A DNA stretch of 64,000 nucleotides from positions 29,675,237 through 29,739,236 of the forward strand of contig OX388307.1 of NCBI GenBank assembly GCA_947579605.1, written 5' to 3'. The position numbers were made by a program, and so were the translations under genes. Under the pieces are notes generated by a model. It did not search any database. It worked only from the letters and a program-made list of their open reading frames with translations, and had not been told where the DNA came from. Source of the DNA: Athripsodes cinereus (lineage: Eukaryota > Arthropoda > Insecta > Trichoptera > Leptoceridae). Numbering within the stretch: position 1 is the first letter of the stretch; the number at the start of each line of letters is the position of its first letter. This document shows positions 11,610-21,998 of the stretch, piece after piece.

Positions 11610-12404
11610 ATGCAGATACATCTATTGCTTTATTGCAAGTTTAAAATTATTTTACAAACCAAAGAATTTCTGTGCAACTAATTATGTTCTAGTTATATTA
11701 AATCATGACCAAAAATGATAATTGTGTTGTTTTTTTATTTGCTTTTGTTGTTTTGTGCTTGTACTTATATATGTCCAGATGATGTCTTATGCAACGATTA
11801 CTGTGTTATATTTATAAAACGCTACCAAATAACAATTTACTTTATTTATATTTACATATATAGTACTTAAGTAAAGGAAGTTTTGTCCACAAGGTGACTA
11901 TCAATATGATTATTATCATTGCCCATTTAAAGTTTCCTTTGTGGTAATTTTGTGACAAATTTTTAGCTTTGAAGACCAATATCAAGCACAGTTTTACTAC
12001 ATTGGAGATTTTAATAGTTATGCAAGTAATCTTTCCTTAAACAGAGGCTATTTTGGATTTAGACATTCAAAACAAAATGAAAACACTTCATATTTGACAT
12101 GTTTGAATAATGTTTTCATGTGTAATGAAATTTGTGTGTGTATTTGAAATACTTACATTGTAATGCTGACTATATGGTCGCATATTGGAGAGTAGAAAGT
12201 TATAAACTATTTAGAATATCAATTATCATTTTCCATTCATCGGTACAACCATTTTTACGCTGTACTAAATACAAAGATTAGCAGCTTGTGTAATTGTTAG
12301 TATTTAAAATACATTTTGTTTAGCAAAGATGGCAAATAGTAAAAAGTTGTAGCATAAGCACAACGGAAAGTGCAATGTGTATTGTAGAAGTCTTGTTTTC
12401 TTGT

Positions 12405-12610
12405 TCGTTATGTTGGGTCTCTAATGTTGACTATCACTTGTGAGTATGTGCCTCTATCTTGGTCACCCTAAAACAGCTTCTCAACGCTGCTTATTCCTGT
12501 TCACTTATATATTTTATGGAGCCAGGAGATTTGCTTCCCTTCAACACCTTTTTGACCCTCTATCTTGCTCTTAATGATCAGGTGTTGATTTAACATAGTT
12601 CAAAGTGCTT
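12405..12610 (-). mobile_element. Decayed RTE-like LINE 3' fragment
   Basis: The plus-strand text GGAGCCAGGAGATTTGCTTC, followed by AACACCTTTTTGACCCTC, aligns by eye with the 5611-5887 fragment (GGAGCCAGGAAATCCGCCTT, AACCCCTCTACGGCCCTC). The reading frame is broken, so this is an older copy. Confidence 0.7.
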
Positions 12611-13511
12611 ACTATTCTCCATGTGAAGTGTATGGGAACATACATGGATAGAACTGCAAGTATACAAAAGGCTATGCAGTTCTGGTCTGTTTATTATTTC
12701 ATAATGAAGTAAATCCTTTAAGTGGAATTTATATTTATGCTTGTACAAAAGATCAGTTGTGGACAAAATTTAATTATGGTAACTATAAAATTAATTTTAA
12801 TATGGATAAATTTTATGTACTAATTATTGTGAGTCACAAATATATGAATATAACTTTTTATATACTTAATTGTGTTTTTATTTAGTAACTGTACCATTTA
12901 CACAAAAGAATATCTTGGGAAAATCTTTAATCAAACTATAAAATGTTATAGGTATGATCTGCCCGTGAAAGAAATATTCAAATAGTAGAAAAGGTTTACT
13001 AGAAGACATTACCTCAAGGCAATATGTACGCCTTTTGTAAAATTTATATTTGACAATAAAGTGTTTATTATTATTAAAAGGGAGGGCTGTATTTAAAAAT
13101 AGACTCATGATTACTGAAAGATGGGAGGATTCAATACAGTATAGTATTTACTTCTGAAAGTGTTTAACAATTTGATTTACTTACTTGTAAAAAACTATTC
13201 AATATCCTTCATTCACAAGAAATTTGTGTCAGTTAAGATGCACCTTCCAGAAAGATATTTCTAAAGTAGACATTTTTTATCGCAGAAATGGTGCAATGGG
13301 TATGTACCTATTAATTTTTTCTTCTCCCAAACCCCCCCCCCCCGTCGATTTATATCTGTAATTTACTTTGGAAGTCTTTCAAGTTATTGAAAATCTTATT
13401 AATTTATGTAGATATTTTATTCTTCCCTGTAGATTGTTTCAATAACAGGTCACTTTACATAGCAACTGGAATAATCATTTTTTTTAAAGATATATCTGGT
13501 TTTTTGTTATA

Positions 13512-13655
13512 AACCCAAATACAACCTTATACACCTTTCACAGTAAGCTACTAAAAGCTTGTGTCGTGAAAGGGGAGTTTGTCGGCACCCGGTATCGAAC
13601 CACGGACCCCTTGTTCACGAGGCCGAGACTCTACCTCCAGGCTACCGACGAACTC
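13512..13655 (-). mobile_element. tRNA-derived SINE
   Basis: On the minus strand a tRNA-like head (13650-13581) has a B box GGTTCGATACC and an A-box-like AGCCTGGAGGTAGAG. The ends GTCGGTA and TGCCGAC can pair as an acceptor stem. The anticodon arm is poor, so a working tRNA is unlikely. The body that follows (13560-13514 on the minus strand) is repeated without the head at 42521-42562, which shows that it is part of a dispersed element. Confidence 0.7.
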
Positions 13656-14130
13656 GTTTACAATTCAATTTACAGAGGTCGAGTATATTATGAATTGTGA
13701 TATTTTCCAACTAACTCTTCTTTCAAAAACAAAAACGAGTCGATATTTGGTAACTTTAATTACATTTTTATAATTTGTGATTTAATAGTAAAGGGTCACT
13801 GTTCGTTCAACCTCCGGTAAATAAAATCAATGTTAGAGTTCATTCACAGATTTGTTATAACAAGCGACATAAAAATATAGACTTATTTACATAATTATCT
13901 ATGCATATACATAAATGACATTACTATATTATTCATCTCACATTCAATTCCATAACAACTGGGCACAAATAATGATTAATGTAATTATATCATAATAAAG
14001 TATTTATTATTATTCATTAGTATGTAGTTGTAATTAAAAAGTGTTTAGTCATTGTTGCATTGATATCGAGACTCGAGAGATGTGTAGGTATAGGTACATA
14101 CCTGAGTACTACACCAGTATTCATCATTAT

Positions 14131-14583
14131 TAGAGATGCAACGAATATTCGGCAACTATTCGGTATTCTTACTATTCGGCCGAACACCGAATATTTAGTC
14201 TATTATTCGGTATTCTGCCGAATAGTTTAAATGTAAAACTGGAAGGAACTAATAGCTTTAGATTGTTGCTATTTTATTGTCAGCTGTATACGCATAACTA
14301 TTAATTCTCAAATATCTAATTAATTAATTTAATTTGATATGGCGTGAAACAACATAACATTATTATTGTTAATATTAATGTTGGAACACAAAAAATTCTA
14401 GAAAATGTACCGCGCTGCAAGTGTAGTACATAATAATTATATGTCTATGATGTACCTACACGAAGATGCGCGGTCTGGAAAACCGCACGCTCTCCCCATT
14501 CTTTTGCCGAATATTCGGTTATTCGGCACATGATCTTGCATAATATTCGGTATTCGGAAAATATACTATTCGTTGCATCTCTA
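14131..14583. mobile_element. hAT-type MITE, TAGAGATGCAACGAATA family
   Basis: The inverted termini TAGAGATGCAACGAATA and TATTCGTTGCATCTCTA are flanked by a perfect 8-bp target duplication ATCATTAT (14123-14130 and 14584-14591). The interior has repeated ATTCGG motifs at both ends and no transposase. The termini resemble those at 11066 and 29639 in position and pattern, suggesting related hAT transposases. Confidence 0.93.
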
Positions 14584-15162
14584 ATCATTATGATTAATAA
14601 GGTGCTGCCTTGAGCTGGCAATTAAGTGTCACACCGCATACCACCAATATCGTGGTTCCCAGAATCACACTGCAATGACATTAATTGATATGGATTTTTA
14701 ATGTATAAAAAAAATTATATGAATCTAAGTACTCTCACATAATGGTGTGACTGATGTTCGATGTTTCTCACAAGTTTTGCGAGTTAAACTTAAAGAGTGT
14801 CTTGTTTAACATTTTTCATGAGGTTGGTCAACCATTCTGAATGTCTCATATTTGTGTACTTAATTATCAGAAGTGTTAACATGTAAATATACATATCATT
14901 ACCACATGCAACAATATACCTTTACAGTACGTTCATCTGTCTATCTATACATACTTGAGAGTTAGTTACCAGGTAAGTAGGTAGGTATTATAATTGTATT
15001 GAAATTCGTGTGTGGAAAACATAGTGTAATTTTCCATGTGTAAATTAGTACTATTTTTTTATTACAATTGAATCTATAGTATTTGTCAAATAATTAATCA
15101 CAAGAATACTGCATAGAAAAGAATGTATATTCCAGATTTTAAACTATCACAGCATCTCTTAA

Positions 15163-15896
15163 GAGGCCCCTTTAGCAAAAACGATAAAACATGCAATTTT
15201 CAACAAGTTTGGTACACAAACTCTCAAAACTTGTTGCCCTACGAACATTTTGATTTGATAAAATATGAAAACAAATATTAATTACCAATATCAAACTTAA
15301 ACTTAAAAAAAAACTTGATTTTAGCTTCATAGTATTCGTTTATAAAAAAGCATATTTCTAAAAATCGAATTCGGGGGTGTGTTTGGTACATAAATGCACG
15401 AGAATCCTACAAATTTTCATTTTTTTTTTTTAGTATTACGAATACTTAGATAGTTATTACAATTATAGAATAATTAATTACATTTTTTTGTTTTTTTTTT
15501 TCATGGATATAGACCGATTTAAAAAACATTTTTTATGATAAAATTTCTCATATTTTGGAACCAAAAATCACCACATGAACTCGATTTTTTGTATAGGTAC
15601 TAAAAAAGTTTGCTAAAATCTATAGTATTTATATATGCTTGATAGGATGAATAAAAAATATAGGTATATATTTTACAAATAATTTGTATTTCGATATAAC
15701 AAAGAGTACCTAAATAAATCTCGTCAGTCTGCGATTTATTTATTTTTTTTAGTAAAAAACTAATATTGGTAATAAATATTTGTTTTTTTTTAATTTTATC
15801 AAATCAATATGTTCGCAAGGGTCAACAAGTTTTGGCAGTTTTTCTATCAAATATGTTAAAAATAGAATATTTTACCGTTTTTGCTAAACGGGGCCC
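15163..15896. mobile_element. TTAA-flanked fold-back element with long inverted repeats
   Basis: TTAA lies at 15159-15162 and 15897-15900. Inside are inverted termini: GAGGCCCCTTTAGCAAAAAC at the left, and on the complement GGGCCCCGTTTAGCAAAAAC at the right. The inverted similarity extends inward for roughly 120-150 bases (CAACAAGTTTTG-type and GAACATTTTGATTTGATAAA blocks). There is no transposase frame. The TTAA target suggests a piggyBac-type transposase in trans; this is inference. Confidence 0.85.
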
Positions 15897-16035
15897 TTAA
15901 GTAGAATAGCAATAGAACGGAATATTTACATGTGACAAACATGCAAGTCATCCTCTGTGTGTCAATAAAAAATTGAGACATTCAGGATGGGTGACATACC
16001 TTATTACTGAATTGAACATGTCTAATATCTCTCTT

Positions 16036-16169
16036 TCAACTAACTCAATCGCGCCTTTGCGATAAACTCGCCTTCTGTATATTGATTGTATTTAACTCGA
16101 ATGTATACCAACCTTTTATGTAATTGTCTGTAATCAATGTACAGTAAAGAATAAATAAATAAATAATAT
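16036..16169 (+). repeat. R2 repeat copy
   Basis: Contains AACTCGCCTTCTGTATATTG, GTAATTGTCTGTAATCAATG, then TACAGTAAAGAATAAATAAA. It lies directly left of the CTG-flanked MITE at 16198. Confidence 0.75.
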
Positions 16170-16197
16170 CTCATTGGTGATGTTTTCCCAATACCTG

Positions 16198-17393
16198 CAG
16201 GACTACTCTGGACACAATCTAAATACAATCTTAATAGGTACTACGACGCGCGTAGTGACTATTAGTCAAGAATACGCACATAGGTAGTAGGGATTGCAAT
16301 CCAGCAAAGTGGGATCCCGCAATCCAGCGGGATCCGCGTTATTTTAGGGTCTGCGGGATCCCGCAAATGCTTGCGGATCCGCATGTGCGAATCCGCAAAC
16401 TGAAGATTTTCCGAAAGTTGCCAACTAAAGGTGATACATATTTGCAAAAATACTTAAAGAAGAAACAGGAAAAGAATTATGCTTAATCCTAGATTGCTGC
16501 ACTCGCTAAAACAGCTTGCTTGATATGTTAGAAAGATTTTAGTCCCAAAGTTTGCATTGAGAAGGCTTTCATCGACATAGCATCTGACATAAAATTTACG
16601 CACAAAAAAACGTGATTGACAGCTTGCAGCCCTTTAAATTGGTTGTAAAGTATTATGCAGAAGAGAGTCTACACTAATAACGGCAGATATAACATTTCGA
16701 TTTATTTTAGAGAAGCTAGACACAGTATTAAGCGATGTACTATCCGGGGCGCTGCGTGCAACGTGCAAGAGTGAAAGAAAGATGCAGTGAAATTACAGCT
16801 ATGTTGATTTATTTTCCGCATCCAAAAAAATATGACTAAGAGTTGAAAACGTGCAATTCAATATTTGTAATGCCGAAAAAGAATAAGTTGCGGCAAGAAA
16901 TGAAAAACATGTTACATCGAGTCATTATAGAAGACGCTCAAAATGTAGAATTTGTAGTTGTAGGTGATGTAATTGCAGATAATTGTCAACAGTCTCTAAA
17001 TGTGGAAAACAATATTTAACTTTACAAATGGAATAAGAAATGCAGCAAGACGATGAAGATTACACTAAACAGACAGAAACTGGACAAGAGAAATGCTTCG
17101 AAAAAATATTGAAAAAAGAAATGGCAGCATTTAAAAGTGATGGAGTTAAAGAAAAGTATTTGAATTTGTTGCACGACTTTATCAATAATTTATCTTTATC
17201 CAGCGGGATCCCGCGGGATCCCGCTGGATTGGAGTCAATCCAGCAGAAATCCCGCGGGATTGAAAACGGTGCGGGATTGCAATCCCTAATAGGTACTAAT
17301 CTCGCCGTAGCGGTAGCGCGATATTTTTGACCATAGGCCCTTCGAGCGTCGTATGATTAAGATCGTATTTAGATTGTATCAAGAGTAGCCCTG
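16198..17393. mobile_element. CAGGGCTACTCTTGAC MITE interrupted by a hAT element
   Basis: The inverted termini CAGGACTACTCTGGACACAA and (complement) CAGGGCTACTCTTGATACAA are flanked by CTG on both sides (16195-16197 and 17394-17396). The second family member is split by the pogo element (17997-20871), and a right-end fragment lies at 36303-36392. A three-base CTG duplication fits PIF/Harbinger-type transposition (CWG), but no matching transposase is present, so the superfamily is tentative. Confidence 0.85.
16288..17288. mobile_element. Degenerate hAT element with transposase remnant, nested in MITE
   Basis: The termini TAGGGATTGCAATCC and GGATTGCAATCCCTA are inverted. The flanks ATAGGTAG (16280-16287) and ATAGGTAC (17289-17296) match at 7 of 8 bases. 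The subterminal regions are packed with GCGGGATCC-type motifs at both ends. The middle (about 16480-16800) translates in pieces as a hAT (BED/ZBED-like) transposase: NSLLDMLERF, then LQPFKLVVKYYAEEST and LITADITFRFILEKL, with stops and frame changes. It is inactive. Confidence 0.85.
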
Positions 17394-18165
17394 CTGATGC
17401 TACAGGACACTCCTAAACTTAAGAGAAAAGAGTATAAGAGACCTATTTTTTTAAACTTCACATTTTTAAGGTTCTGTTTTTTGTCTAAGAGAATACTAGA
17501 TTTTTTAGTACTTTTAATTCAAGATGGATGGCGGCCTCTTCGCTAGGTGGATGACGTTATTTTTCCGTCACGGCTATTACTCCAAACTTACTCATGTAAT
17601 TCTCTTATTGTTTCTTTTGTTTTGCAGGAAATCTGTAATTCAGAATAGCGGATGATAAAAATATTTGATGACTTATATAATGTCTTAGATAGTACCTAGA
17701 TTAGATATTATGTACTATTGAGGAAAAAAGAACGACACAGTTCCAAATCGTGCACAAAAATATTGTATAATTAACAATCATTCCTATTTCTCTGATGTCG
17801 TTGTTATCTGACATACCAGCTATCTGTGTGTACTTTTATTTTGTTTCAGTTTTCACGATTTAGGTAATATAGTAGGTGAATACGAAATATACCTAGTCCC
17901 TATCAAATTGTCAATTTAGTGAACGAATTCGAATCGTTCCACGAACTCCTCGTTTTTGTTCAACAATAATTTAAGAACCACCTAATATTTAATCTGCAGG
18001 GTTAGGGGAGAGTGGGGGAATCACGGACGGCGGGTAATGGCGGACACGCCAGTTTAGCTAGGTTAGAAAAGGATGGAAGACATTTCTAATGACACAATCG
18101 CGAGTCGAGCCCGAACGCAGTACCAAACAGTGAGTAGAGGAGTGAGGTCGCGCGCGCTGTACAAG

Positions 18166-18600
18166 GTAAGTTAACTTGATTGTTTTTCAACAATTTCATC
18201 TTATTTTTTAGTAAAATTGAATAGGTGTATAATATTATAGGCAAAACATAGAATTTTTGTATTTTTTTTTGTGTAGTAACGTCTAATTAAAGAACGCTTT
18301 AAAATACTCGGCACGTGCATCACGCGATTCCAACTTCAAATAAAAATATAGTTTTGCATTTTTGTATGTGTGGGTTAATGGCGGACGATGTGAGTGGGGT
18401 AATCTCGAATGTCCGTAATTACCCCTAAACAATGAAATTATTATCTTTATTGTATAATTTTCGGCCAGCAGTCTGCTGTGATGGCCATCATTTATATAAT
18501 GTTAAAACATGTCACATATTAATAAAATATCATCAAAATAATGTCATTATCAAAATAATATTATTTTCCAAATGAATAAAACTACTTTAATATATTTCAG
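18166..18600 (+). other. Predicted intron in the leader of the pogo-like transposase
   Basis: ACAAG is followed by GTAAGT at 18166, and ATATATTTCAG ends at 18600, directly before the transposase ATG. The 435-base intron would remove much of the left subterminal repeat region from the mRNA. Splicing is predicted from consensus only. Confidence 0.6.
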
Positions 18601-20127
18601 ATGCCACGAAATTACCAAAGAAAGACAGAGACCAAATACAAATTAGAAGACTTTAAAAAAGCCATTCAGGATGTCAAGGACAAAAAACTTTCAATAGGAA
18701 AAGCAGCTATTATATATTCTGTCCCAAAAAGCACTATACATGACCATCTCAAGAAAGACATTATAAAGACCCCAAAAACTGGAAGAAAGGCTATATTTTC
18801 TGAGGGACAAGAAAAAGAATTAGAAGAACACATTTTCGATTGCAGTAAACTATTTTATGGTTTAACTATAGAGATGGTGCGGAAAATTGCTTTCAAATTT
18901 GCTGAAGTAAATAAATTAAAGCATAATTTTGACAAAATCTCCCAAATGGCGGGAAAAGACTGGTTCTACGGATTCAAAAAAAGGCATCCTAACATTTCGC
19001 TACGTAAACCTGAATCTACATCTTTTAATAGAATTACAGCTTTTAATGAAACGGAAGTGAAAATGTTCTTTAAAAACTTGGAAGCTTTACAAACAAAATA
19101 TAAATTTGATGCTAATCGAATTTACAATATTGATGAAACCGGCATTTCCAATGTCCAGAAAAATTCTAGAAATCTAGCTCCAAAAGGCCAGAAGCAAGTC
19201 GGTATGGCAACAAGTGGTGAAAGAGGCACTACAACAACAGTTGTTTGCGCATTCAGTGCTTCAGGAAAGTATGTTCCCCCATTTTTCATTTTTAAGAGGA
19301 AGCGAATGAATGCTCATCTATTGCATGGAGGCAACGCTGGTATGATAGCAGCAGTTAGCGATTCGGGTTGGATCAACGAGAACCTGTTCGTAGAATGGTT
19401 ACATCATTTTATCTCCTATACTAAGCCAACTGTTAAAGAACCTATTCTCCTTGTTTTAGACAACCATGAAAGTCATGTTAGCCTAGCATGCTATCTGCTT
19501 TGTCGTCAAAATGGAATAATACTGTTATCCCTTCCACCGCATACGTCACATCGTATGCAACCATTGGACTTAACATATTTTGGACCCCTTAAGACTGCAT
19601 ACAACAGAGAATGTGATTTATATATGGTTTCAAATTTAGGCCGAAAAATTACACAGTATGAAATTGTCGAACTTTTTACTAAAGCTTTTAATCGCATCAG
19701 CAATTTAGAGAAAGCAGTAAATGGTTTCCGGGCAGCTGGTATTTGGCCATTGGATACAACTAAATTTGATGAACATTTCTTAGATGCGACATTACCTGAT
19801 ACACAGATACCATCGGCATCAAATGTACAAAGACCAGCGATACCTGATGTGCAGAGAACATCGACATTAAGTATGCAAAGAGCATTGACACCTGATGCAC
19901 AGACCCTACCAACATCAAATGTGCATCAGACATCAATAACTCCCTTATCTGTGTTGAACGAGTCAATTCCACTTCAAGATATTGTCGTTGTTCCCCAACT
20001 GCCACAACCAAGAAGTATGCAAAATTCCAGAAAGAAACATTCAATCATAATAACTAGTACCCCTATGAAAGATGTTCTAGAGGAGAAAGAGAAAAAAAAA
20101 GAAAACAAAAGAGATGACAGAAAATGA
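18601..20127 (+). CDS. pogo/Tigger-type DDD transposase
   Basis: The 508-residue frame starts MPRNYQRKTETKY. Residues 14-52 form a Psq-type helix-turn-helix (LSIGKAAIIYSVPKSTIHDH). Residues about 65-135 resemble the CENP-B-type second DNA-binding domain (ending WFYGFKKRHPNISLR). The DDE_1 catalytic domain follows, with D178 in YNIDETGIS, D287 in LVLDNHESH and D323 in MQPLDLTYFGPL; 35 residues separate the last two. It ends in a Ser/Thr/Pro-rich linker and a Lys/Glu-rich stretch. No internal stop or missing catalytic residue is seen, so the enzyme may be recently active. The frame ends just after an A9 run (20092-20100); the +1 frame continues into a PHD finger, so a one-base slip has probably cut the original C-terminus. 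Confidence 0.93.
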   Translation: MPRNYQRKTETKYKLEDFKKAIQDVKDKKLSIGKAAIIYSVPKSTIHDHLKKDIIKTPKTGRKAIFSEGQEKELEEHIFDCSKLFYGLTIEMVRKIAFKFAEVNKLKHNFDKISQMAGKDWFYGFKKRHPNISLRKPESTSFNRITAFNETEVKMFFKNLEALQTKYKFDANRIYNIDETGISNVQKNSRNLAPKGQKQVGMATSGERGTTTTVVCAFSASGKYVPPFFIFKRKRMNAHLLHGGNAGMIAAVSDSGWINENLFVEWLHHFISYTKPTVKEPILLVLDNHESHVSLACYLLCRQNGIILLSLPPHTSHRMQPLDLTYFGPLKTAYNRECDLYMVSNLGRKITQYEIVELFTKAFNRISNLEKAVNGFRAAGIWPLDTTKFDEHFLDATLPDTQIPSASNVQRPAIPDVQRTSTLSMQRALTPDAQTLPTSNVHQTSITPLSVLNESIPLQDIVVVPQLPQPRSMQNSRKKHSIIITSTPMKDVLEEKEKKKENKRDDRK

Positions 20128-20416
20128 TAAGACTGCAAGTACCACTAAAATTAAGAAAGGTGTGAAGAACCTTAAAACATTTGCAGATGACATGATTTCT
20201 CAAGACAGGCAAATACAGCGCAAGAAAAAGAAATTCGATAAAGATGCTACGGAGAATGATGAGAAGTATTATTGTCTAATTTGCAATGAAAAGTATATCG
20301 ATCCAATCACTGAAGATTGGATAATATGCTATCAATGTAAACTATGGGCCCACGAAAACTGCACGACTGGTGAAAGCACATCAAGAGGATTTCTCTGTGA
20401 CTTCTGTGCCAATTAG
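20114..20416 (+). CDS. PHD-finger C-terminal module of the pogo-like transposase (frame-shifted)
   Basis: The frame overlaps the transposase frame by 14 bases in the +1 phase. It encodes a basic linker (residues 1-50) and a C4HC3 PHD finger: C54, C57, C72, C75, H80, C83, C95, C98, with the typical Trp two residues before the His. PHD fingers bind histone tails in known proteins; in a transposase this could steer integration by chromatin state, which is inference. It most likely was one polypeptide with 18601-20127. An independent start at the ATG of 20114 or a programmed frameshift is possible but unproven. Confidence 0.8.
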   Translation: MTENDKTASTTKIKKGVKNLKTFADDMISQDRQIQRKKKKFDKDATENDEKYYCLICNEKYIDPITEDWIICYQCKLWAHENCTTGESTSRGFLCDFCAN

Positions 20417-20667
20417 ACTATGTTCGTGATTACCCCGTGTGCTGTCCGTAATTACCCCACACGGTATGGGGTAATCCCGGACACCAAAGGTTTTGTTTTT
20501 TTGTTAGAATTTGATTTTATATTAAAAAAATATCTACGTTGATTACGAGAACTTAAGATTGATTAATTTATGTAAACATTAAGCAATAAATATCTTTTGT
20601 AACCTAATTTTGTTTTGTTTTATTTCAATTCTTCCTTAAGTGTTCGCAATTACCCCACTCTCCCCTA

Positions 20668-20871
20668 CTCTTGACAAAACTAAACACGATCTTAATCTAG
20701 TCTTGATCTTGATCATACGACGCACGAAGGGATTATGGTCAAAAACATCGCTCTACCGCTAACGCGCGATCGGTTTGCGTGTATTTTTGGCCAATAGTCA
20801 CTTCGTGCGTCGTATGATCAAGATCAAGACTAGATTAAGATCGTGTTTAGTTTTGTCAAGAGTAGCCCTGC
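20668..20871. repeat. Fold-back interior of the split MITE
   Basis: Most of the MITE body is here. The left arm runs to about 20740 and the right arm from about 20795; they pair almost throughout (CTCTTGACAAAACTAAACAC with its complement at the end). The centre has CGCTCTACCGCTAACGCGCG-type sequence, shared with the 17.3-kb and 36.3-kb copies. Confidence 0.85.
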
Positions 20872-21619
20872 TGGCTTCTTCACTTCGATGCCAATTTTCC
20901 ATACTTTAATACAATTTTTGCCTATTTTCGTACTCTTTTTAAGATCCTGTAGGGTGGGATATGCCCATTCCTGCCTTACCTGTTTTGTGTTTTGCTTATT
21001 GGTAAAAAAAACTTCATTGTATGATCCATTATTCTTCATCCAGTTCGTGAATTTGTATAGAAGGTTTAACTTTTTAAATAACTGATTTATTAATAATTTT
21101 CGCTTTATCTAGTAATTAATTAGATTACGAAACACTGTTTAATTAGTAAAACTCCCGTTTGAGCAAAATGATTTTCCTACAATCTAATCTTAAAAAAAAA
21201 ACTTATTCAAGAGTTCGAAATAAATATAATTCTAGACTCGATAACTTTGTAGACGTTCACTTTGTAAATAAAGATATTTTTTAAAATAAAAATGTTCTCT
21301 TTTCAGTCTTTTCATTTCAAAGTAAATATTTGCATTTCAGGAAATGAGATATCTACCTGCGAAAAATATACCCGTCTAAACGGAAATTTCTTGTATAATG
21401 TTTACACATCTACATAGATGGATACTTGGTAAGTAGTACAGTGATATTGTTGGTGAAATTGCTGCAAAATTCAATCCATCTTTTTCCACGGCATTACTAA
21501 CTCTCTGGTGTCGTTGCTATAAGAACGGTATGTTGTGAAAAAGGGCCGTCAGGAACATTGTAGATGAAAGATTTTTGGACAACTATCATTAAAATTCTCA
21601 TTCTCAAAACATGTAACGA

Positions 21620-21998
21620 TTCTATCTATCTATTCTATCTATCTATTCTATCTATCTATTCTATCTATCTATTCTATCTATCTATTCTATCTATCTATTC
21701 TATCTATCTATTCTATCTATCTATTCTATCTATCTATTCTATCTATCTATTCTATCTATCTATTCTATCTATCTATTCTATCTATCTATTCTATCTATCT
21801 ATTCTATCTATCTATTCTATCTATCTATTCTATCTATCTATTCTATCTATCTATTCTATCTATCTATTCTATCTATCTATTCTATCTATCTATTCTATCA
21901 ATCTATTCTATCTATCTATTCTATCTATCTATTCTATCTATCTATTCTATCTATCTATTCTATCTATCTATTCTATCTATCTATTCTATCTATCTATT
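21620..21998. repeat. 13-bp tandem array (TCTATCTATCTAT)n, about 29 copies
   Basis: The unit TCTATCTATCTAT repeats almost perfectly; one unit has a CAATC variant near 21899. It abuts the 3' end of a minus-strand LINE fragment. On the LINE strand the array reads as ATAGATAGATAGA, like the short ATAGATAGATAT tail of the related copy ending near 40323. It is best explained as an expanded LINE tail. The 194-residue frame through it is spurious. Confidence 0.93.

Larger units (their letters stand above)
18005..20665 (+). mobile_element. pogo-like (Tc1/mariner superfamily) DNA transposon
   Basis: The element is 2.66 kb, flanked by TA (18003-18004 and 20666-20667). Its termini are GGGGAGAGTGGGGGAAT at the left and (complement) GGGGAGAGTGGGGTAAT at the right. 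Subterminal copies of a GTCCGTAATTACCCC-type motif occur on both sides (left about 18012-18050 and 18371-18426; right about 20427-20490). It carries a 5' leader intron, a transposase and a PHD finger frame. A poly(A) signal AATAAA lies at 20585. It inserted into the terminal repeat of an existing MITE, so it is younger than that MITE. Confidence 0.93.
17997..20871. mobile_element. Second CAGGG(C/T)TACTCTTGAC MITE, split by pogo element
   Basis: The left end is only CAGGGT plus TA (17997-18004); the rest resumes at 20666 and ends GTCAAGAGTAGCCCTG at 20871. CTG flanks both ends (17994-17996 and 20872-20874). Without the 18005-20665 insert the text reads CAGGGTTACTCTTGACAAAA, an intact terminal repeat. 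The MITE interior is itself a long fold-back, with CTAGTCTTGATCTTGATCAT and its complement on either side of 20740-20800. Confidence 0.9.

Noticed and set aside
13581..13650. Functional tRNA gene
   Set aside because: B box and acceptor pairing are present but the anticodon and T arms are poor, and the attached body is dispersed; a SINE explains it better.
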